From: Symsagittifera roscoffensis | Taxonomy: Eukaryota > Xenacoelomorpha > Acoela > Convolutidae | Length of the DNA: 64,000 bases | Reading direction: 5' to 3' | Assembly: GCF_963678635.1 (NCBI RefSeq) | Contig: NC_087069.1 | Span: forward strand, 1,486,948-1,550,947 | Part shown: piece after piece, positions 32,884 to 42,838 of the stretch | How the letters are laid out: each line of letters begins with the position of its first letter | Position numbering within the stretch: the first letter of the stretch is position 1 | Program-made: the position numbers and the translations under genes | Notes under the pieces: generated by a model | Databases searched by the model: none | Told to the model about the DNA's origin: nothing | What the model saw: the letters and a program-made list of their open reading frames with translations, nothing else

Positions 32884-33114
32884 TTAATACGAGCAGTTGA
32901 GGTTCATGCATACCTGTCCTGGAAAACAGTCAGAGTTGGTTAAACAAGACTTTCGCTTCTGCTCATCAACATCTCTTTTGCCCGGGTAACATTTACCCCC
33001 AAGGCACGCCATATGACCTGGACAGTCATAGGACATATAACACCTCATATTTTGCGCCATGCTCTGTTGAAGAGCCATGCAGAAAACTATAGCAATGATG
33101 AGAAAGTATTTCAT
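32884..33114 (-). CDS. Secreted cysteine-rich peptide precursor, copy 2
   Basis: 76 codons, protein identical to copies 1 and 3. The only coding difference from copy 1 that I see is a silent Ser codon change (TCT to TCC) in the first module. Signal peptide, two C-x5-C-x5-C-x4-C modules and the dibasic linker are all kept. The 300 bases upstream, including the TATA-like ttatatg, are also nearly identical, so each copy carries its own promoter. Confidence 0.75.
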   Translation of the reverse strand: MKYFLIIAIVFCMALQQSMAQNMRCYMSYDCPGHMACLGGKCYPGKRDVDEQKRKSCLTNSDCFPGQVCMNLNCSY

Positions 33115-33446
33115 TGTGATTCGAATGATTAGTTGCAAAAATTCGTAGCACAAAAAAGTGAAATTCCCGCAGAGAATGAACTATACGTGTGACAGAGTTT
33201 TAAACAAAAACGCAAAATTACAAGAAACACAAAGATGCACACAAAAAAAGTCCACATATAAAGACAAATCTTCGCCGCTTTTGCTGAGCTTTAAAAAGAA
33301 GCGTTAAAAAAATTCATCTTTTTTTCTTGCAATTAATTGTTATGAGTTCAAGAGCAATCGACATGTTTTTAAACTGGTCCCTATTTTTAAAATATTTAAT
33401 ATTGACTGTTCTATGCAGATGAAAATCAATCTGTAATTGGAAAAAA

Positions 33447-34350
33447 TCATCTGTTTAGGTTTGAGTTTGATGGTGAGAGTAAGAAAAACGGTAAGAATTT
33501 TTTTTTGGATTTTGCGTAGAAGTGTCTAAATTTTTCGCAAAAATTTCGGTGCGCGTTATCTAATTGGTGATGTTCATGAAAATATCCCGCAACAGCAGAA
33601 TTTGCTTTCATTGCAACAGCTAATCTGCCTATTGAAGCTTTTTTGAAATTAATTTCTGGTATGAATTGGTTTTGACGAGATGGAATGATGAAGGTTCTTG
33701 CTATAGTTTCCATGTAGTTGTGTTGAGCGGGTTCTCTTTCCAGATTACATTGCAAGTATTGATGATTAGGTTCAGCAACTAAAACTCTTCTAGTAAACAG
33801 CGAACAATCAACAGTTTTCAGGCTGACTTTTGGATTATCAGATAGCATGAAAATATAGGTCTAGCTCGAATAAGTTTAACTCGAACTTTGGTATTTGGTA
33901 GCAACTATTTTCGCAAGTAAACAAATCAATGGCAAGCCTCCCATAGAGTGAAAAAATTATCCTGTTTCCTAAGGAGTTTGCTCTATCAAATGCATCAGAA
34001 AATTCTTCAAAATTATATCCATGACAAGCCAGTATTCCATTATCTTCACTGCCGACGAAACGAATTTGTTCGATATAGGCCTCATGAGGATACAAATCAT
34101 TAGCGGTGTACCATTGTACTATTATTATATACTTCACAATTGGAGAATAGTGGATGTAGTAGATTGCTTACATAAGTTAAGTAAGGTTCTGGTTCCCCGT
34201 CTGAATCATCCTTGGATTTTGCTTTGTGTTCTGCTTTTTCGCTCTTGAAAGCATTAAACAACCTTCCCTTGAATAATTGAAGCCTTAAGCTAAGATGGGT
34301 ATCACGCATATCCAAGTGGAATTACAATCCGTTTCAAATTTTCAATACTG
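33447..34350 (-). pseudogene. Polinton capsid-like pseudogene fragment (T3)
   Basis: Same fragment and same truncations as in T1, with a few private substitutions. The frames break at the same two places as the T1 and T4 copies, so the damage predates amplification. Confidence 0.7.
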
Positions 34351-36323
34351 CTTTCATCTAGAGAAGAACTGTGTAATCAAGATACATAATTAAATCTTAC
34401 TCTGTTTTTAAAAATCTGAAACCCTATTGGTAGAGAATTAATGATCGAGATAGAAATCCGTTCTCATCTCATCTAACTTCCATACAAACTAAAACTAATC
34501 TATCCAATCACACATAGCTCCAGTGGGGCAATTCTTCAAAATAATTAAACTAAGATGAACCTTCTGCAAAAACACAAAACTATTTTAAAACTTAAATTTA
34601 AAAAACTCAAGTGCAGAAATTAACTTGTTAAAGACTTCACAGAAGATACTACACGAGTAGCTTAAGGGGGTCTGACCATTCGACAAACCTCGGAATTCGG
34701 AAAGCAAAATCTATCGGTTTTGCATGCTGCAGTCTCAATCTTTTGAGTATTTAAATCATGGAGTTGACAAAAGAAAAGAGTCAACTGAAACAAAACAATG
34801 GCCGGCTCCACGTCAACTCTTCTTACTTATCATTTTCGCTTGACAGTTCTCTCAGAAAATGTCAACCTTTCATCTCGCACATGGTCTTGCTCTGAATTTT
34901 GAACCCGACTCCCTATAATCAATCACCTTTCAGTACATTACGTCCATCTCTCTGAATTTACGATAAACCCTCCTTATTATATGCATTTGCAGGAACTACA
35001 AGCAGCTCTCTCACAAAGTCAAAAATCACTACTGTATGAAAAAGGTAAAAGTTATCTAGACCCCGGGTGAGTGAAACTTGTTCGAAAAACGTTTTAAATT
35101 TTATTAAATTTCACTGTAAAATTGTCTTAATTATTCATCCATGATCGATAATTAAATCTTGCTCTGTTTTTCTAAAGCTGAAAACCTGGAGATTCAGAGA
35201 AAAAGTAAAGAAGATGGAAATCCGTTACTTTCTCTCCTCCGATATTAACCAGAATTTTTTTAATTTTCGAGTCTAGGAAAAAAACTAAGACTGGTACCGG
35301 ACTAAAGAGCGGCACGAACATATCCTGCTGAAAATGGAGAGCGTGACAAACCGACAATGTACCTTTTCCGAAAACATTCTTTGGAAAGACCCTCCGGGAC
35401 TTCACCTGTTATCAAATTGATTTTGCCAGCATCAGATTGAAGAGAGCTCCATGTAAAGACCGGATTATATGGATAACAACCGAGTAACTTCGAACTTTAG
35501 CCGAGTAACTTTAGCCTGCCCACTTGCCGTAATTAAACTCGTTAAAAAAGTCTTTTTAAATTGTACAAAGTTTACCAAAATAAATTGTAGACAAATTGTA
35601 GTTACGTGTTTACATATGCGGAGTACCCGGGCCAGTGTAGTTCAATGAACATGCTATCTTTGAAACTATTTTTGTCGAATCCATTTGCGAAACCACTAAC
35701 CAAAATTGAGAATACAATGTCGAAATGGTCAAAATGAATCGAAATATTGCAAATTGCAGTTTATGATTATGTTAGATATTTAAAGGTATGTTTTTGCTTA
35801 GACACTTCGCAGATACTTAGATACTTACGTAGAAAAATTTGGATAAAACCTATTGTGGCTTGTATTTGGTTAAATTCGTTTTGATAGCCAAAAAACTTCA
35901 GTGTATCAACTGCGCAACCTTCTATCAAATTGTTTAGGGAATTTGTTTAGGGAATTACTATTTCATTTTCTGCATTACAAATTTTTATAATACCATGTGT
36001 AAAAACGTTATGCCATGTGTAAAGGCGTTACACGGGTATCAAGTCGTTTATGTCTTTTCAGTTTCAGTTAATCATAGGGAGCATGCTTTGCGTTCATGTA
36101 TGATGCATGTTAGTCTGTATAAGAGGGCAACTTTTGGTGCAAGCTGTGAAGGCTGAAAACATTTCCAAGAACTAATGTAGTTATTTTGAAAAACGGGAAT
36201 GCAACAATAGCACAAATAGAAGCAAAACAGTGGCCGTTTCAAGCTGCTTTAATTTCTTAGTTCATTCTTGGTTGTCAGCTCAGTAGCAGTTGTCATTAGA
36301 AACTGTTACTGTGATTCTTCAGC
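34351..36323. other. Non-coding part of array unit T3
   Basis: Contains the two 0.76 kb sub-repeats (about 34385-35150 and from 35151) and the ~110-bp segment shared with T2 only. No gene supported. Confidence 0.6.
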
Positions 36324-36554
36324 TTAATACGAGCAGTTGAGGTTCATGCATACCTGTCCTGGAAAACAGTCAGAGTTGGTTAAACAAGACTTTCGCTTCT
36401 GCTCATCAACATCTCTTTTGCCCGGGTAACATTTACCCCCAAGGCACGCCATATGACCTGGACAGTCATAGGACATATAACACCTCATATTTTGCGCCAT
36501 GCTCTGTTGAAGAGCCATGCAGAAAACTATAGCAATGATGAGAAAGTATTTCAT
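36324..36554 (-). CDS. Secreted cysteine-rich peptide precursor, copy 3
   Basis: 76 codons, protein identical to the other two copies and DNA identical to copy 2 as far as I can compare. ATG at 36554 followed by the signal peptide; two four-Cys modules separated by dibasic sites. Together the three copies form a small tandem gene family still encoding one product, as for genes amplified for dosage or very recently. Confidence 0.75.
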   Translation of the reverse strand: MKYFLIIAIVFCMALQQSMAQNMRCYMSYDCPGHMACLGGKCYPGKRDVDEQKRKSCLTNSDCFPGQVCMNLNCSY

Positions 36555-36890
36555 TGTGATTCGAATGATTAGTTGCAAAAATTCGTAGCACAAAAAAGTG
36601 AAATTCCCGCAGAGAATGAGCTATACGTGTGACAGAGTTTTAAACAAAAACGCAAAATTACAAGAAACACAAAGATGCACACAAAAAAAGTCCACATATA
36701 AAGACAAATCTTCGCCGCTTTTGCTGAGCTTTAAAAAGAAGCGTTAAAAAAATTCATCTTTTTTTCTTGCAATTAATTGTTATGAGTTCAAGAGCAATCG
36801 ACATGTTTTTAAACTGGTCCCTATTTTTAAAATATTTAATATTGACTGTTCTATGCAGATGAAAATCAATCTGTAATTGGAAAAAATCAT

Positions 36891-38937
36891 CTGTTTAGGT
36901 TTGAGTTTGATGGTGAGAGTAAGAAAAACGGTAAGAATTTTTTTTGGATTTTGCGTAGAAGTGTCTAAATTTTTCGCAAAAGTTTCGGTGCGCGTTATCT
37001 AATTGGTGATGTTCATGAAAAAATCCCGCAACAGCAGAATTTGCTTTCATTGCAACAGCTAATCTTCCTATTGAAGCTTTTTTGAAATTAATTTCTGGTA
37101 TGAATTGGTTTTGACGAGATGGAATGATGAAGGTTCTTGCTATAGTTTCCATGTAGTTGTGTTGAGCGGGTTCTCTTTCCAGATTACATTGCAAGTATTG
37201 ATGATTAGGTTCAGCAACTAAAACTCTTCTAGTAAACAGCGAACAATCAACAGTTTTCAGGCTGACATTTGGATTATCAGATAGCATGAAAATATAGGTC
37301 TAGCTCGAATAAGTTTAACTCGAACTTTGGTATTTGGTAGCAACAATTTTCGCAAGTAAACAAATCAATGGCAAGCCTCCCATAGAGTGAAAAAATTATC
37401 CTGTTTCCTAAGGAGTTTGCTCTATCAAATGCATCAGGAAATTCTTCAAAATTATATCCATGACAAGCCAGTATTCCATTATCTTCACTGCCGACGAAAC
37501 GAATTTGTTCGATATAGGCCTCATGAGGATACAAACCATTAGCGGTGTACCATTGTACTATTATTATATACTTCACAATTGGAGAATAGTGGATGTAGTA
37601 GATTGCTTACATAAGTTAGGTAAGGTTCTGGTTCCCCGTCTGAATCATCCTTGGATTTTGCTTTGTGTTCTGCTTTTTCGCTCTTGAAAGCATTAAACAA
37701 CCTTCCCTTGAATAATTGAAGCCTTAAGCTAAGATGGGTATCACGCATATCCAAGTGGAATTACAATCCGTTTCAAATTTTTAATACTGCTTTCATCTAG
37801 AGAAGAACTGTGTAATCAAGATACATAATTAAATCTTACTCTGTTTTTAAAAATCTGAAACCCTATTGGTAGAGAATTAATGATCGAGATAGAAATCCGT
37901 TCTCATCTCATCTAACTTCCATACAAACTAATCTATCCAATCACACATAGCTCCAGTGGGGCAATTCTTCAAAATAATTAAACTAAGATGAACCTTCTGC
38001 AAAAACACAAAACTATTTTAAAACTTAAATTTAAAAAACTCAAGTGCAGAAATTAACTTGTTAAAGACTTCACAGAAGATACTACACGGGTAGCTCAAGG
38101 GGGTCTGACCATTCGACAAACCTCGGAATTCGGAAAGCAAAATCTATCGGTTTTGCATGCTGCAGTCTCAATCTTTTGAGTATTTAAATCATGGAGTTGA
38201 CAAAAGAAAAGAGTCAACTGAAACAAAACAATGGCCGGCTCCACGTCAACTCTTCTTACTTATCATTTTCGCTTGACAGTTCTCTCAGAAAATGTCAACC
38301 TTTCATCTCGCACATGGTCTTGCTCTGAATTTTGAACCCGACTCCCTATAATCAATCACCTTTCAGTACATTACGTCCATCTCTCTGAATTTACGATAAA
38401 CCCTCCTTATTATATGCATTTGCAGGAACTACAAGCAGCTCTCTCACAAAGTCAAAAATCACTACTGTATGAAAAAGGTAAAAATTATCTAGACCCCGGG
38501 TGAGTGAAACTTGTTCGAAAAACGTTTTAAATTTTTTTAAATTTCACTGTAAAATTGTCTTAATTATTCATCCATGATCGATAATTAAATCTTGCTCTGT
38601 TTTTCTAAAGCTGAAAACCTGGAGATTCAGAGAAAAAGTATAGAAGATGGAAATCCGTTAACTTCTCTCCTCTATCTTCGATATTATTACCAGAATTTTT
38701 TTTTGAGACTAGGAAAAGTTAGAGTAAAACTAAGACTGGTACCGGACTAAAGAGCGGCACGAACATATCCTACTGAAAATGGAGAGCGTGACAAACCGAC
38801 AATGTACCTTTTCCGAAAACATTCTTTGGGAAGGCCCTCCGGGACCTCAACTAACTGTTATCAAATTGATTTTGCCAGCATCAGATTGAAGAGAGCTCCA
38901 TGTAAAGACCGGACTATATGGATAACAACCGAGTAAC
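36891..38937. repeat. Array unit T4, truncated by the retroelement
   Basis: Starts like T3 with the capsid fragment, runs through both sub-repeats, and stops abruptly after cgagtaactt at 38937, where T3 continues (35486 onward) into 0.8 kb more before the peptide gene. The giant retroelement's left end begins within about seven bases of this break. Confidence 0.85.
36895..37790 (-). pseudogene. Polinton capsid-like pseudogene fragment (T4)
   Basis: Fourth near-identical array copy of the capsid fragment. Same frame breaks as in T1 and T3, with a handful of private differences. Confidence 0.7.
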
Positions 38938-39333
38938 TTTTGTGATGTGACATTCGACCAGAATGTGAAAAATGCAATCTCTGCAGAATTCGGAATTTTA
39001 GCAGTAAGCCTTCCGGATTGGTGGTTTTTAAGAACTAAGAGCGTTATTGGAACGTTTGGCCAGACGGTGAGGGCTGGAATATTCTAGTATTTTAAAATTT
39101 CAAAAATTCGAATGATGACGTCACATTTCTGAGAAATGCTGAAACGGCCATTTTAACAAAAAACGAGAGAGAAAACACAACAACATTAGTTGCGCTGACG
39201 ATAACAACGATAATCGTGATTGAAAAACAGCAGCAGATTGCAGGAACAGCAGAGAACGTTCCGAGTTGCAACTATTGTGCTGCTACAATAGTTGCAAGGC
39301 CGTTGCGAACAACGGTGAAGGGTAAGAAACCAG

Positions 39334-39398
39334 CCTTCCGGATTAGGAAGAAATCAAGATTAACGAGCTTGATTCAGCGGATTCAAGAATCCGGAAGG
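39334..39398 (+). other. 65-nt hairpin, leader copy A
   Basis: The 11-bp outer arms CCTTCCGGATT and AATCCGGAAGG are perfectly complementary. An inner stem (39352-39360 with 39366-39374) closes a TAACG loop with one A-G mismatch. The same architecture and length occur at 41114-41178. Confidence 0.75.
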
Positions 39399-40019
39399 GT
39401 CTCGGGACTGAAACTTTTATTGACTCGTATAAATTTTTAGCTTCCTGTCATGTCCTGACTTGAATTTAATTAATATCTAGATTCATTTTGATAAGGATGA
39501 GAAGCTAGAAGTTGGGGGAAAGGGTTGATCCATCTTCGATGGAGATGATGATTTTATCTACTGAACAAAAACAATAGTAATATAATAAGTAGTAGCCCTG
39601 TTTTTAGGAGTGGCCTCGTGGTCTGGGGATACTGAGACCCAGCCATGAGCTCACTATTTCTGCATGTAATCTAGTTAATTTGAGTGTTTTGACCGAAGCC
39701 GAAGGCAGTAACGTTTTTGTCGACCCGATGTTGGAAAAGACCACCGAAAAGTACTGGCTTGGTAGAGACGGTGAAAAACATGCAAAGCTCCGTTTAGACG
39801 CTAGCCAGTCGTCTTAAGACTTAGTTTTGTTTTCCGTCGATATGTATCTTCCGGGCGAATGTTACATGTATGTTTTTATAGCGCTCCTGGGTGTTATTCT
39901 TTTTTGACATCATGACCGGCAGAACCGTTAACGAGCACTCCGCGCCGAGCGGATGCTCACTTTATCGCCCTTAATAGGCCTAAAACGCCGGGGCGGAAGG
40001 GTAGTTCGGAACGCGGAAG

Positions 40020-40084
40020 CCTTCCGGATTACCGTGAATAGTTTTTTAACCTAGTTAAGACCGAAAATTCACGAACCAGGAAGG
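40020..40084 (+). other. 65-nt hairpin, leader copy B (weaker)
   Basis: 5' arm CCTTCCGGATT, 3' arm AACCAGGAAGG, again exactly 65 bases end to end with 9 of 11 outer pairs. The inner stem differs (TTAAC with GTTAA around CTA). Confidence 0.5.
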
Positions 40085-41113
40085 GTGGGGGGAACCGCAA
40101 ACCCCTCATCCCCTGAGTGGTTTGTGACCAAAAACACTTAAAGATATAAGTAAAACCAAACAAAAAGTAGTATAGTACCCATGAAAAATAAAAAACATAA
40201 AAAAATAACCGAAAAAACCAAAAACAGTAAAAAAGTAAAAAATCAGTAGAAATCCTCCCCCCAGACAAGATGTGATCCAACCCCCCCCCCCGTTTGTTGT
40301 TGATAGATATATTGTTGTTGCAGGCATTTATATCAGTCAGGATCGTTACGATCAGTTTTGTAGCCCGTTTGTGAGGCTTGTACTGTAGGGTTATTTGAGC
40401 ATTTAAGCACGTTAATGATAAATTGCGCTCAATCCGGAGGGGTCAGCTGATTTGCGCTCAATTCGGAAGGGTCTTGGAAGAAGACTGATCCGGCAAACAG
40501 TACAAGGAGCAGCAAGAAGAGGCGCAACGGCAACAACAATCGACTGTTGGATATCGTTAACAAGTTTTGTATCCCTTTTGCTACAAAAATTAAGATCGTA
40601 ATCTGTGGGGGGCTCGACAGTGCTGCACTGTAGTGACCCTTCACCGAACTGCGAATATCTGAGTTAAGCACCTTAATTCGGATATTAAACAAACCCGGAG
40701 GGGTATAGTATTACTAATATTATTACTTAAATAGCCTATATTAATAGTCTTATATCGTTTTTCGGTGAAAAACAACGAAAACAGACCGTTTTTTAGGGTC
40801 AAAATTGCGATATTTTGATCCCCCCACAAGTCGCGATTTTTGAGAAATCGATTTTTTTTTAAACGGAAAAAAGCGCTAAGTTAGTGTGTTACATCGTAAC
40901 TGCACTACCATAATAGATAGAACCGGTTAAGTTAAGTTCGGGAGTGGTTGGAACTATTTTGGTACCGAAAATCGAAATTTCGTGATTTTTGAGAAAACGA
41001 AACACTATAAATTCAGAAAATTTTTTGAAATTTTTGAGTTACAACAGCAAAAATAGTTGTTCAGACAACGTCCACTAGTGAATCTACAAGTTTTAAAACC
41101 TGCTACTCGAAAG

Positions 41114-41178
41114 CCTTCCGGGTTGCAGAGAAATCGAACATAACGTGTTTGATTTGGTGGATTCATCAATCCGGAGGG
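41114..41178 (+). other. 65-nt hairpin, leader copy D
   Basis: Outer arms CCTTCCGGGTT and AATCCGGAGGG pair over 11 positions counting two G-U wobbles. The inner 9-bp stem AATCGAACA with TGTTTGATT (one G-U) closes the same TAACG loop as copy A. Two inner base pairs differ from copy A on both strands while staying paired. Confidence 0.75.
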
Positions 41179-41681
41179 GTCCAGGTAGCATAGTTTTTCG
41201 CAAATTTTTTCTACAAAAGCGTTTCAGATCGGGTCTTTTGCACTGAACTAGAAGAGTATAGGCCTTCTGATCAATAGTTTTTAGGTCGAAAGGACCAGTT
41301 TTGCGGAAAAAGTTAGGCGGAACCTATAAGAGAGAAAATTTTTGAGTTTAGAAAAAAGACGTTTTGGTTAATAACTTTGGAACTACTGAGCATATCGAGT
41401 TGATCTTGGTACCAATAGATCAGAAATTAGCTGAGCTTACTGATAGGGTCAGAAAATTTTCGGAAAAATAAGCGTGAAAATTTTTTGAGATTGTTTTTAG
41501 CAAATTCCTCAATTTGGAAGGGTACACCCTTCACGTTTTACAAAAAAATTTTAGAAGAGCCCTTATACCCCTACCAAAAGGTAATAGCGGTTGAATAAAG
41601 TAACTTTAGGCCGTTCTAGACGAAAAGGGAGGGCTAAAGGCACAGCAAAGGCTTAATCGAGCCGAAATTAGGCCAGCGATA

Positions 41682-41743
41682 AGACCCTTCACCGTTAGTG
41701 TGAATTGTCAAATAGGAGGCTTAACTTCAATCCGGAAGGGTCT
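41682..41743 (+). other. 62-nt hairpin, leader copy E
   Basis: AGACCCTTC (41682-41690) and GAAGGGTCT (41735-41743) are a perfect 9-bp inverted repeat whose 3' arm is part of an AATCCGGAAGGGTC motif. A related weaker fold with a 65-base span lies at 40638-40702. Confidence 0.65.
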
Positions 41744-42062
41744 AGGAAGGTAGTAGATACCCTTCCCAGTTAATTGAAAGAGCATAATTGCATCGGAGAA
41801 CGTATCCGGAGGGGTATAGGTTGAAAAAAGGAAATCTCCGAAAAGCTACTTTTACAAAACCGGAGGGCTCCCAATCCGGAGGGGTCAAAATTTTTTCAAG
41901 TTAGGAGGGGTCCGAATCCGAAGGGGTCTTATAGTTGCTATTTCGGAGGGGTCCAAATCCGGAGGGGACTTGTATTAACCAACTCAGAGGGGTCCAAATC
42001 CGGAGGGGGTATAGATTCTATTAGTCCGGAAAGGTCCTATTTGTGCCAATCCGGAGGGGTAT
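41720..42062 (+). repeat. Dense array of AATCCGGAGGGGTC motifs
   Basis: Eleven or more copies of the 12-14 base motif (core CCGGAGGGG) in 340 bases, all on the plus strand, at irregular 15-50 base spacing and separated by unrelated sequence, so it is not an ordinary tandem repeat. Confidence 0.8.
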
Positions 42063-42838
42063 TATTTTATTAAGGACTTAGGTAGAAGAAAGAAAGACTA
42101 AAAAGTGAGAGGTATTAGGTTATTAACACACAGGCTAGGTATCAGAGACTGCACTGGTAACTTGCCTTTCAATTAGAACACGACTAATACAAAACAGGTC
42201 CGAACTCGGATATTCGCGACACTCAGTCTAAATTAAAAAGAGCGTGATTCATTAGTGTGGATTGAAACATAGTATGTTTTTGGGAAAAGTGACTGCCCTG
42301 AGGATTTTAGTAGGCCTAGCTTGGGCAGTCCGAAGGCAGATAGGTAACACAGTACTCGGTGGGTGCAATAGACGCCCACTTGAGAAATTTACTGCCTTCA
42401 AAGTTTTGTCTGTTTGGTGCAGCACCGAGCAGGGAAAGCTTTTTCTTTAAAAGACAGGTTCGACTATTGTACTGCGACCGACTGTGAGTACAAGACACAT
42501 ACGTTTTTTTAATATATATACATTCATATTGTCTCAATATATTTTTTTGTTTTGATTTTAAATCAACGTAAACTGTGCTTGATTGGGTAGTGAGTACACT
42601 ATCTTTTAAATTGACTGATAACATCATATTGTGCTAATTTCCAAATCTTTGGACCGATAATCGGTTAGTGTGAATAAATTTTATACAAACTGTACTCTGA
42701 TAACATACAGGGTTTCGTGGTCACTATTTAATAGAATCTTGTGAAATTTATTGTGTTGTGTCATTATTATTGTTAATAAAACCATAAGGTCTCTAGCAAT
42801 TGAGTCAAGAGTAGGCATTAGAAAGTGACAAATAGAGA

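Larger units (their letters stand above)
30270..33453. repeat. Array unit T2
   Basis: Same content as T1 and T3, with very few mismatches to either over ~3 kb. It contains capsid fragment, non-coding sub-repeats (30.93-32.88 kb) and peptide gene copy 2. It carries the ~110-bp segment near 32.24-32.45 kb missing from T1. Confidence 0.85.
33454..36890. repeat. Array unit T3 (complete 3.44 kb unit)
   Basis: Best-defined unit: the junction phrase aaaaaatcatctg|tttaggtttgag occurs at both ends (33440-33460 and 36885-36905). Offsets between equivalent features of T2 and T3 are 3440-3446 bases. Confidence 0.9.
38944..42838 (+). promoter_or_regulatory. Retroelement LTR/leader region, structured, non-coding
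   Basis: 3.9 kb without a supported gene. Near the left end there is a CRE (TGACGTCA, 39116-39123). From 39.39 to 42.06 kb the motif AATCCGGARGGGTC or close variants recurs about 20 times, with eleven in 41.72-42.06 kb, and its reverse complement forms the 5' arms of several ~65-nt hairpins. There is also an A-rich stretch (40.15-40.25 kb) and a C11 run near 40285. An AT-rich TATA-like stretch lies near 42505. I could not place a primer-binding site, so the LTR/leader border is unknown. Confidence 0.6.

Noticed and set aside
39216-39440. 74-codon open frame in the retroelement leader
   Set aside because: Starts with GTG, overlaps a hairpin with covarying stems, and the homologous hairpin at 41.1 kb does not keep the frame. 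The RNA structure explains the conservation better.
39650-39720. Possible tRNA-like or tRNA-derived SINE promoter (TGGCCTCGTGG box A look-alike)
   Set aside because: No B box at the right distance and no cloverleaf could be drawn; box A also has the wrong bases at two key positions.
42416-42430. TGGTGCAGCACC as a primer-binding site
   Set aside because: Only the first seven bases fit a tRNA 3' end, the rest is a small palindrome (GGTGC-A-GCACC), and no LTR end precedes it.
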